A program made the position numbers and the translations under genes. From Carallia brachiata (lineage: Eukaryota; Streptophyta; Magnoliopsida; Malpighiales; Rhizophoraceae): a DNA stretch of 64,000 nt. The DNA lies in contig JADCRB010000016.1 of the NCBI GenBank assembly GCA_021464245.1, positions 14,853,663 to 14,917,662 on the forward strand, given 5' to 3'. The first letter of the stretch is position 1. Each line of letters starts with the position of its first letter. A model generated the notes under the pieces. It saw nothing but the letters and a program-made list of their open reading frames with translations. It did not search any database and was not told where the DNA came from. Below, in pieces: positions 1 to 10,811 of the stretch.

Positions 1-572
1 TGTTATTCTCTTTTTGGTGATTTTCTTAAAAAATAATTATTTGATCAAAAGGGAAAAAAAAATAAGAGCTACTCCCAAATCCTTCTTAATAAAATTATTT
101 TTAATTTGACTATCTATTTTTCTAAATCTAAATTAACCATGAAAACAAATAGATTTAGAGAAAAAAAAATTATTTCTAATTTTTATCTTAAAACCAAAAA
201 TAATATTCAACATTTCATGTATTTTTTGTTTTCCATTTTAAAAAAATTGCATGCAAAAAAAAAATTGCAACAAATTTGATCAACCTAAACATCACGCAGG
301 TATAATATTAGTATATAACATAATCATGGAAGGAGAGATAAAGTTTATATACTAATTTGTCGGCATCTGCTAATTAGTTTTTCAAAAGCTTAATTTTAGG
401 ATCTTTAGAACTTGTTTAATAGACTCTTGACAATTATAATATTTCTTCGTATTTGATTGGAATTAAGATTTTAATTTTAATAGTTTTTAGAATTCTCATA
501 TGCATGTAGTCATTTATTTTCACATTATAAAAGTATGAATATCTTTTATTTTCTCTTAATTAGATTTCTCAA

Positions 573-1500
573 TAGATATGATAATTAGGCCGGACGGCCT
601 ATGGCAGATCCGGCCCAACCCGACATTGGTCGTACTTGGCACATCACGCATTGTATAGTGTTAGGTTTGAATTAGGCACAATCAATATTAGGGATTAAGC
701 TGGACTTATATTTCTAAACTCATGGGCCGGGCTGAGTCAGACACGACCCATGATGGGCCCAGGCTCAAGCACAACCCAAGCCTGATCCAAGTCGATCCAT
801 AAATGAACCCAGCACAAATCTTTTTAAAAATGAGTTTAAAATCAAAATGAAAAGTGTAAGCAACTTATTCTACTAAGTTAAGTGTAATAGTTTACATATA
901 TTTTTTTTTATTTAACAGAACAAAATACATCACTATTTCATAAGATTTTTTATTTAATTTTTTTTCATAAATCATAAATGACAAAAGTTAGAGATAATAT
1001 TTATATAATATATTAATTTAAATTTTACCAAAAAATTCTATGTGTTATAATATTTTATTTGTATTTTTTTGGTTAAAATTTAATATTTTATTTTTGTAAC
1101 TGGTTATTTTAAATCTTAAATTTAAATATTTGATAAAAAATATTTTTTTATCTTTCACTTAAATTTTATATTTATCTATTTATAAAAATGCATGACATTA
1201 TTTAAAAATAATGAATGATATAAGCACAACTCGATTTGTGCATGATCAATCATCTAGGTATATTATAATTTAGGCACAATCAATTATTTATACACAATAA
1301 GAGGAACGGCCCAATTACGGCACAATACGAGCCCATAGTGCTTGGGCTTATGGGCCAGGTCGGGCTTATTATCTAAATTTTTAAGTGCGGCACGACATGA
1401 CACGAAAAACAAATGAACTGTGATAAGGCACGATATGAAATAAGTGGTTTCAAAAAAATTAGGTCGTGCTTAGCACGACACGGCTCATTTGACATGTCTA
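573..1500. mobile_element. hAT-like MITE, degenerate
   Basis: The ends form an imperfect terminal inverted repeat. The left end reads TAGATATGATAATTAGGCCG and the reverse complement of the right end reads TAGACATGTCAAATGAGCCG. Just inside are GC-rich blocks repeating GGCCCG and GGCACGACACG words (about 590-830 and 1300-1490), which contrast with an AT-rich core. Such blocks are typical of non-autonomous hAT-type elements of plants. No coding sequence is present and I could not see an 8-bp target duplication, so the copy is old or the ends are slightly misplaced. Confidence 0.55.
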
Positions 1501-3260
1501 CTGAATAATTTATTTATATTAACTTTTTTTATTAACACCTTTCAATTCTAATATGAGTAAATTAAAAATTATGACAAATATTTTTTTTTTGGCTCTCATT
1601 TTTCATCATTTCCCCAACATTTATAATTTTTCTTCCTCTCATTATCTTTTTTCCAAAAACATAAGCTAGAAAATTGTCCTCTTTTCTAAATTTTTTCTCG
1701 CCTATTTTCCTCTTCTTTATTTTTATCTCTTCCTTCTTTATTATCCAAACAAATGGCAAAAGAAAAAAATGCCATAGTTTATTTTGATCCCAATATTTAT
1801 CGAACAAATTATATTATAATTTTTAAAATTAACTTGTGAAATATTGAATTTTTGTTTAAGGTTATATAAATAGACATAAATTGGGGACATAGATCAAATT
1901 TTACAACAAAATTCACCTAACAAGAATGCTAAGAGCAGTAAATCTAGCTTGTAAATTTGTTTAATGCATGACAATCTCCTCGGACGGAAAAATGTGCACT
2001 GCCTTTAAAAGGTTTATCAGATTTCATCAAATTTTTATATTTTTTCTTGGCATCTGCATCATCAAGACCAATTGAAAAAATTTATTATTAACATCAATTG
2101 CAAAAATATTTAAAAGTAAATCATGTTTTATTATTTCTCCAAAAAAAAAAAAAAACATGTTTTGGCAACCGAATGGCAATGACTTGCAATGTTCATGTAA
2201 GAACGGATTTGCAAATGATCACTTCAAATGTCATATTATAGAGATACATGTCTATCAAAAGTGCAGAAAATATCTTATAAATTGGATTCTCTTGGATGCA
2301 AAGTTTCTAAGTGCACTAGTGAAAGTGGTTTTAAATTCTCATTTGGTGCCAAGATTTAAAACATTTTAACAATAATTGCCAAAGCCAAATTTTACCAAAA
2401 TTGAAAGGGACATGCTAAATAGCAAGCATTCAAGCCATTTCTTTTCTTTTCTTATGTTTTTTCCATTATTGTTTTGAAATAATTTGTAGGGTTAAACAAA
2501 GCATATCTGGAATTTACATTTGAGCTTCTTGCTTACCTTTCAATCCCAGAGACTCACATTTAACGCATCTCGGCAACAACCTGTACTCATCTCCTACTTT
2601 CCACATATAAGTGCGAGGACAATATTTGCATTTTATCTTCACATTACCTTTCACTATTACATTTGAAGATATTATATTTTATTGCAGTCTATTTCTTAAC
2701 GTAAGAAATTGGAGTTGGCTCTGGGAGACTTTTTTTGTTAGCAGAAATTTCTGTTAATAATTAGAGGTCACATCAAACTCGTATTCTTTCATGTCAAGAA
2801 TTTGAGATTCTATAATTTTACCCTTACCTTTGCCGCGCATAAAACTTCTATTTCCTCTTGATATATATTTTTTATTTGTATAAGAAACAAATAGCATTGG
2901 TGAATTGAGAGTCTGAAAAAAAAAAAGCAATTAAATAATGAAAAAAATAAAAAATTAAAAGTGTAAAAGTTTTTGAATAATTAAAATGGAAGTAAGTAAT
3001 CAGAATTTGGTTACAAAAGCAAATATTGCAATAACAAAAATTGAGGGTAATTTAGAGAGAGAGAAAGAGAGAGATTGAGAAGAATTAGTGTGAAGAAATG
3101 AAATAGAAGAAGAGGATTTATAGAAATAAAAATGTAAGGTAAAAATTTGGTTCTCAAGTCGTAAATAGCTGCCTAACAGTCATGTCATGGTCGTGCAATC
3201 ATATTTATTTTGTTAATTAATTTGAATTGCTGATTTATGAATTTTGTTCAATCACTACAA
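1501..3260. other. AT-rich intergenic, no gene seen
   Basis: Long A/T runs and short, non-conserved open frames only. A purine-rich stretch with GAGA repeats lies at about 3055-3085. I see no exon-like conservation, tRNA or element ends. Confidence 0.5.
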
Positions 3261-3305
3261 ACTGTTAGTTGGTGCTGGGGACTGTAATTTGCTTAAGTTA
3301 TTCTG

Positions 3306-3342
3306 GACTAAGATCGGAACTAAGATCGGAACTAAGATCGGA
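3306..3342. repeat. 12-bp minisatellite, three copies
   Basis: The unit ACTAAGATCGGA is repeated three times in tandem without a mismatch, just left of the duplicated segment at 3.4 kb. Confidence 0.85.
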
Positions 3343-3411
3343 CGTACAGCTCGGGCAATTTAGATCTAATTCGAGAATTATAGTCCCACTCAAGCCAACA
3401 ATTTCTCTTCC

Positions 3412-5185
3412 CCTAGGTCCCCAAGTTTTGTCCCTTTCTCGTCGATGCAAGGTTGACTATCAATACATCGTTAATGATAATTGAGATCAACGTTACTCTA
3501 GTATTTGAGGAAGATCATAACCCCAACACTGCTACAGTCTTCAAATCCACTTGAATTTGTCTTGCACTACGCTTTTGGCACAAACAACCATTCTTCAGTT
3601 TCTATGGCATTGTATTAAAAATAATAATAATAAGTTCAATTTTCATTTTTTTTTCAAAAATACACATCGTTTCATGGAATTATGATAATTTTGTGAGAGG
3701 AAGATTTTTTTTGTTTTTGTTTTTTTTTTGGGTGAAATGAGAGGAAGAATCTCGTATGTACAACTATCACGACACAGTCCCAACATATAGGAATCTTCCC
3801 AACATAGTCATGGGCCGCTTAAGCTCAGTCCGCTGGTACAGCACACATGATCAAGGCTGGATCGGAAGCCCAACGTCCTCTTTTTTTATTTTTTAGTGTT
3901 CAGAAAGTTAGTTTAATGAGGGCCAGCTTTAGCTAGAGAGGTGTGAGGCGTCGCCTCCAACACATATCCAAAAATTCGAACTTTCACGATTACTCTCACT
4001 TTTCACGCCCTTTGTGAAAAGGTCCTATTATATGAGTAAATAAATTTTTTTTATTACGTTTATATGCTTTTTATTTGTACAATTATGAGTATTTTTTATA
4101 CAATTAGAAAGGATAAATGTGAAATAAAAAATATATTAATATTTTTTATATTATTTTTTATTATTATAATTGAAAAAAAATAATTATAATTATAAGAAAA
4201 AAAGTGCATAAACACAATAGGACAATTTCTTCTATCTACCAAATTTTTCTCAAAAAAAAAAAAAAAAGCGCCGACATTATTGACACCATTCCCGGTTGTC
4301 CGGCTTTTAGAAGATCAAATTGACAAGTCAATTCCATTGCGAATTCAATAGTGTTAGTGACATTGCTTCTTAAATTTACAATTTTAAGAGTGTCTGTTAC
4401 TCTCGGCTGTAGACGGGAAACCTTGTTTCTATAATTTGTCATATACGGACACACATAGGTCATGCATTTCGTACAAGTTTTTGCCTTTCTGTTTTGCTCC
4501 TTTTGAATTTGTCAAAGATACAATCCTCCTCCTCCGTTATACCATATTGTGATTAAAAAAAGAGTTCGTGCGTTACGAGGAATCACGTTTGGCGAGTACT
4601 AAAACGCAAAAACATTATGATATCGTCATCTCCGTTTCAACTAGGTCCAATACACTTGCAAAAAGTGTCAACTAGGTCCAATATTATATTTAAGCCAGAG
4701 AAAAAAGAATAAACTTGGTCACGTAATGCTGAGGAACGTGAATACTTGGAATAAAAATTATGGAATTTTAAACAAAAAGTTTGAATTGCTTACTGAATGA
4801 GAAAATTATAATGATTTTTTTTTCCAGAAAATATGCTGAATTGTTTTAGTTTCAAAAGAAAATAAAAAGTTATTGCTTAGGATAACGCAACCCCAACTGC
4901 GTAGCCCCATATTGATGATCATGCTCGAATTTCAATCCCTCATATCCCATAAAATATAAGGTTCCACATACATGATCCTTTTCGGAATTTTGTGATTAAT
5001 AACATCTTTCATCTAAATAGAAGCCCCGTATTGTTTTTTTTTTTCCAAATTTTTTTATCATTAACATCTTCATCTAAACATTCAGATGACAATCACCCTG
5101 GATTCAACATTTTTTTTGGTTGCTTTTTTCCATGTCATATTTCAGAAATAAAGGATTGTTTGTGAACATGGTTTGTTGCTAGTTG
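3412..5185. repeat. Segmental duplication, copy A
   Basis: Blocks at about 3412-3930 and 4875-5185 match, in the same order and orientation, blocks at about 7175-7760 and 8480-8685. Diagnostic shared words are GTACAACTATCACGACACA, AATCTTCCCAACA, GGAAGCCCAAC, TGATGATCATGCT and TTTCAATCCCTCATATCCCA. Identity by eye is roughly 80-90 percent within blocks. The intervening sequences differ because copy B carries a MITE-like insertion. No protein-coding gene is evident in either copy. Confidence 0.75.
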
Positions 5186-5474
5186 GAAATTTTGATCATG
5201 ACATTGGAAATTGAATTTGACTCAACTTCCAATTTGCGGCTACTTGGATACAACTTTTTTTCTTTTCCCTCAACACTTGACTTGCTGATGTGCTATTTCT
5301 CTCTATTTTTTTTTTTCTTTTTTCTTTTTGGTCTTTAAGTAAGGGTATTTGAAAGTGATATTCCCGTCAAATATCAGTAATGTAGTTAGTATTTTATGTG
5401 ACATATTCCTAGAATATGTTTGACAAGAAAAATAATTTTACTTCTTAATTAGTATAGAAAAAAAATTGTTACTA

Positions 5475-5885
5475 GAATCATCCGAAACCACCCTTTAAAA
5501 CAGTTTTTTGAAAATCTTATTCTGATGATTGATATAAAGAATCGTCGTTAAATTTATCCAAGTCATTCTTAAATTTTCAAAATTATCTCCGACACAAATG
5601 ATCGTCGTTGAAATTATCCGAATAGTTCTTAAATTTTTTAAATTCCTTCGATGTGTAGGATCGTCATAAAATCACCCAAACCATCCTCAAGTTTTCCAAA
5701 TTTTCTTCGATGTGAAGAATTGTCATTGAAATCATTCGAAGCCTTTTAAAACATTTTTCCAAAAATCTCATTTGAATGACCGATGCACAAAATCGTTGTG
5801 AAAATTATCCAGAGTTATTCTAAAATTTTCAAAATTTCTAATGATCGATGCGATGGATCATCGTTAAAATCATCTTAATATTTTA
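5475..5885. repeat. Degenerate tandem array, ~60-bp unit
   Basis: Units beginning with variants of ATCGTCGTTGAAATTATCC start at about 5541, 5601, 5660, 5719, 5792 and 5857, giving spacings of 60, 59, 59, 73 and 65 bases. A further diverged unit lies to the left. Each unit continues with a TTCTTAAATTTTCAAAATT-like part and a TCCGATGTGAAGA-like part. It is an old minisatellite-type array between the two copies of the segmental duplication. Confidence 0.7.
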
Positions 5886-7170
5886 AAGTTTTTCCTTAAA
5901 TTTATGTTTTGTCCTCATTCAATGCTCTCATTAAATAAAAGTAGTATGAAAAAACTTAAATTTATACTATTATTCCTACTAAATTTATATTTTACACCAA
6001 CTAAATTTTTTATTTGATATTTTACTCTCACTCTCTTATCTTTTCAATTGAAAAATTAGTGTGTATATTAGAATAATATTATTTTATTATTTAAGTTACT
6101 ATTTACAATGAAAAAGTTGAAAAAAAAATTAATTGCTATTTGCTTCCCTGACTCCAATTTTTATATCTGCCATTGATAATTCTTGTTCTTAACTCTCTCT
6201 GTGTTTAGCACCAAAAATTACGTTTGGATTGCCGTATAAAGTTAATTAGATCATCATGTCACCGGCTGCAATTGAGGACGAAAACGCCGGGGTTGTCATG
6301 TTCAAAGTCAGGCGAAGTGAGCCAACGTCGTTTTCCTTATGTAAGAGGCGTTCAATGGCATATAGCTTTTGGGATTCTTCCCTCTTCAATTGATGATCTT
6401 TCGTGAGTCATCGCCGGTTCTTGCCTGGGCTTTTTTTATTATTTTTTTTTATTTTGTTTATTCCCGTTTTGGGTTCTGGCTTCTTATTCAGTGAAAGCCA
6501 ATGTCCTTTTTTTTTTTTTTTTTTTTGGTTCATTAATGTATTCTAACCTTTGAAAAATAATATAAATTCAATTTTTTTTTATTTGTAATGACAGAAATTT
6601 AGGTTCTTGATGTTGATTTTGTTTTGCGTTCGCTTTGTTGTTTCTTGAAGTCTTACGTTGTTTTTCTCTTTTATCTTGAGACTGCATTCAATAAGTGATA
6701 CTCACTTTGAAACATTATTCCCTCTTTCTTACTAGCATTCAAAAAAAAAAAAAAAGATTTTGAGATTGGTCGTCATGACATTGTTTTGATGTTAGTGAAA
6801 GTGATCGGTTGTATAGTAGTAATCTAAAATAAGCGTTAAAGGAAAGAACTAGCCAAAAATTGGGTTACTGAATTTGTTCAAATTTCAATATTCAAGTCAA
6901 CAATTTAATTGAATTATGGATCTGTAATGATTGTTGATACTTTGTTTATTAGCCTACATTCTCAGTTTCGAATTTTTCAATCATTAGCAGGGAACAATTA
7001 TTATGTTCCAAAAATATTGTCTACTATAATTACGCATTTAAAATAATTATTTTATAATTTAAATAGTAATAGTTAGTATTAATCTAACTAAACATTATAA
7101 TTTTTTTTTGTTAATAATAATAATTAACAATTAACAATTAACAACAAAAGTAATTAATAATAAGTAAATC
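5886..7170. other. AT-rich intergenic, no gene seen
   Basis: Contains a 60-codon open frame at 6224-6406 (+) with no recognisable family, several poly-T tracts (around 6510) and no identifiable element ends. Confidence 0.45.
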
Positions 7171-7174
7171 ATAT

Positions 7175-8685
7175 ATCTCCTAAGTTTTTGTCTCTTTCTC
7201 ATCGATACAAGGTTGCCCGCAAACTGCATCGTTCATGATATTAATATATCAATACAACTCTAGTCTTCAAAGTCACTTGAAATTGTTTTGCGCTACGCTT
7301 ATAGCACAAACCATTCTTCAATTTGCATCATTTCATTAAACTATGATTTTTTTTAATTTTTTTTATTTAAAAAATACTATGATAATTTTGTGAGAGGAAG
7401 AATTCCATATGTACAACTATCACGACACACTCCAAAAATATAAGAATCTTCCCAACAAGGTCATGGGCCCCTCAAGCTCAGCCTGTTGGCAGTTGGCACA
7501 GGACACGCGATGAAGGCCGGATTGGAAGCCCAACATTTTTTTTTGTGCTCAAAAAATTAGTTTAAGTTTGTTATGGATAGTCAAGTAATTAAAACTTAAG
7601 ATTTACGTTAGTAAAGTTTGGATTCTAAATCTGTAAAAAAAAAGTGTAGTATTTATAAAAATAAAAAGTGATATCCTTATTGTGTAGCTCGTGATTTAAC
7701 GGGCTTATTAATAAAAAAAAAATATAGTTTAATGAGAGTCAACTTTAGCTCGAATATTGTGAAGCATTGCCAGACGACAGTTCCTCATTTCGCCTTTCTC
7801 CAATTGCTCTGCTGTGGATTTCAAAAGACAAAAAAAAAAAAAAAAATGTTTAATGCAGTGTTATTAAAATTGGAGTTATTAAAATTGGAGTAGACTAACT
7901 GATTCGACTGATTCAACTGGTAACTGATTGAAGGTTCAGGCCGGTTCATATTAATTTTTTTAATAAAAATTAGACAGGTCAAAACAGGTCAAAACTTGAC
8001 TGGTCAAAATCGGTAAAGGTCAAAATCGGATCGGTTGAACCGATCTAAAGTAAATTAAAAAATTTTAAATTATAATTTGACCTCTAATATTTATTTAAAC
8101 TCTAATTTAACTTCTAAGTTTACTTAAAATTTTCAATTTAGTATTAAATTCAATCAAAACTTTTAATTTAATCTTTAAAATTAAAAAAATTAATATTTAA
8201 TCACTATTTATAAATATTATTTATTTAATTACTTATATAAATATAAATAAATAAATAAATATATATATATTATTAAATATCAGTTTAAATATCAATTTAA
8301 CCGATTCAATTATTTAAATTTTAACTTACTAATATTTTTAATTTAATAACTGATTCAGTTCTAACAACTTTAATTTGATAATTCCAATATGTTAGTTTAT
8401 TCGCCTAGCAGCCAAACGCAACAGACGCCCCTTTCCTCTCCTCTTTCTTTAAAAATAATTTTCTTTCAAAAAAAGGACAAAATGACGCACCCACAACTGT
8501 AAAGTCCGCATTGATGATCATGCTTGAATTTCAATCCCTCATATCCCATAAGATATAAGGTTTCACATATATGATTCTTTACGAAATTTTGTGACTAATA
8601 ACATCTTCATCTAAATATAAGCCCCGTATTGTCTATATTTTTCTTCCATGTCATATTTTAGAAATAAAGAATTGTTTAAGAACAT
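7175..8685. repeat. Segmental duplication, copy B
   Basis: Second copy of the segment at about 3.4-5.2 kb, same orientation. The matching parts are 7175-7760 and 8480-8685. Between them lies an AT-rich MITE-like insertion (about 7858-8390) absent from copy A. The duplication plus later insertion gives a relative order of events. Confidence 0.75.
7858..8390. mobile_element. MITE-like insertion inside copy B
   Basis: The left end has TTATTAAAATTGGAGTTATTA and the reverse complement of the right end has TTATCAAATTAAAGTTGTTA, an imperfect inverted repeat. Next to the left end are repeated CAGGTCAAAAC and CGGATCGGTTGAACCGAT words. The core is AT-rich and non-coding. It interrupts a segment that is continuous in the other duplicate, which supports an insertion. 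Target duplication not resolved. Confidence 0.45.
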
Positions 8686-9907
8686 GTTGAGTTGAGAGAA
8701 ATAAAATTCATAATTAAATTTAATTAAAATCATCAAAAATTTTATTTATACATAACAATAATACAAGCAACACATAAAATAACTTCATTTCTATTATTTC
8801 CTCTCACTGACACTCTTTCTCACGGCAGTACAATGGCACACACCTATTCATTAATTTTATACAGTCACTCTCTTATACTATTTCCGTCACTTCTCTCATC
8901 AACACTGACAACACTTTCTCAAAACAACTTATTTCCTTTCTTCACTTCACTCAACTCATTTCTCACTTGACACTTACGTGGCACACACTGCAGCACCTAT
9001 TTATACAAACTTAAGTCGGTGATAGATTGTTTTGGGACATGGAAATTCTACTGTCGGTGTAAAGAATTCTAGGCTAGGATATTTGTCTCGCTTCAATGTC
9101 ATCCACACAAAGAACAACAAAAAAATTTATAAGAATTGGTGAAAGAAATTATATTGTCGATGAAAGATTTTTTAAAAGTGGTTCACGAGAGCGAACAGTT
9201 ATATTAATGAATCGCCAATAACATACAGGTGCATCGGTAAACAGTTATATTAATTATTTTGAATAATAAATATTATATTTATATTTTAAGAATTTTAATA
9301 TTTTTAAATTATCTTTTATTTTTTATATATTCAAATATATTTTTTTATATAAGTAATAATTTAATTATTTAATTATTTATTTCTCATATGATTGCGTAAT
9401 AAAATTTTTATGATGTTTATTGTAAATTTTTTTTACATAATTATTATAAGCGATAAAATTAAAGTCAATTTTATAAATAAATACATATTTAGATAAACAA
9501 TATGTTTCTAAATTTTTTTAATATTTATTGATAATAATTTGTTTCATTAAAAGATAAAAAATATAACTCAAAAAACTATATATTAAAGAAAGCAAGTTCA
9601 TTTAAATAATTTGAAAAGTAAATGAAATGAAATTAAAAGTACAACTCCATCGACTCCAACATTTAATAAAATTTAATTTTAGAAAGTAAAATTATAAATC
9701 CTAACACTCAAAAAATATATATTTGAAAGGAAAAAAACAATTCTTAGAAAAAAAAAAAAAAAAGGAAGTTTTACACCTTGGCCATGGTATCTAGTACTGA
9801 TCGTAGTAAGTTAATGGGAAAAAAAAAACTAGACGCGGGTTGGACGCAAACCAACATCACTAAATTTTAACAGTAATTTAAATATTTACTAATTAGTACT
9901 AACAATT
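8686..9907. other. AT-rich intergenic, no gene seen
   Basis: Pyrimidine-rich stretch at about 8790-9000 (many CACTCTCTC-like words), otherwise A/T-rich. No coding or RNA gene recognised. Confidence 0.45.
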
Positions 9908-10313
9908 AAAGTTATGTTTGGTATTGAAGTGAAAAGTGTATTGTGATGTAGTAACTGTATTTTAAATTAAAAGTAATTTCTTTAATGTTTGGTAATTCTT
10001 TTTAAACACAATTTTACAAATATGATAACTCTCAAAATTATTATTTCACAAAAGTACCTTAAACATACTTTTAAAGAAAGTGATAAAATTGAATGACCAT
10101 ACCACACAAATTTTAAATTAAGTGGATAAAATTAATTTTATCAATTTAAAAAATTATTAAACATTTAAAATTTAAAATTTTTTACAAATTTTTTATAATT
10201 ATTACCAAACAATTTATAACTTTAAATAACAATACTTTTAATCACAACATTTTATTTATAACGCTTTTATTCAAAACACTTTATTTCACTGTAATTGTCC
10301 AACAAACCTTAAA
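9908..10313. mobile_element. MITE-like palindromic element
   Basis: The left end, with words TGTTTGG and GAAGTGAAAAGTG, resembles the reverse complement of the right end, with TTTGTTGG and CAGTGAAATAAAGTG. The interior is almost only A/T and non-coding. The size of about 0.4 kb and mirror-image ends fit a non-autonomous DNA transposon about 0.5 kb upstream of the receptor-kinase gene. Confidence 0.4.
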
Positions 10314-10772
10314 ATGAAGTGATACACACTCAAGTTCAAACTCTGCAATGTAAGTTATAACAATCCCACCCTGCGGACCGCGCGCCACTGGTCTACTAGA
10401 ATAAATGGGTAAAATAATATTTGTTTATGAGTTAGTGACAGAATTTTTATATCATACAAGTCTCTTTTTTTATTTTAAATAAAATTTATTTATTTTTATT
10501 AGATAAAATTATGAATAAATTATACTTAAAAGAATATAAATTAAATTAAAAATATCCTCGAGTGAGGACGGAGGGCCTAAAAAAGTTGGAATTCTGCACT
10601 TCAGCTGATCATCCCTGTTGTGTTGGCCACTTTAACCTTCAACAAACAGTCTTTGCTCAGCTCAATCTCTAACTCTGCCGGCTCTCTATGTCCTGATTAG
10701 TTGACTTTCCACCAGAATATTGGCTCAATAATGTTATTGTTGGTCATTGGATAACATCATGTACGGAGTCAT

Positions 10773-10779
10773 TATTTAA
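10773..10779 (+). promoter_or_regulatory. Possible TATA box of the LRR-RLK gene
   Basis: TATTTAA lies 33 bases before the first ATG at 10812. If used, the leader would be very short. Placement is an inference from motif and position only. Confidence 0.25.
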
Positions 10780-10811
10780 GGTGATCTAAGTGCTCTTTCC
10801 CTCCTGCTAAA

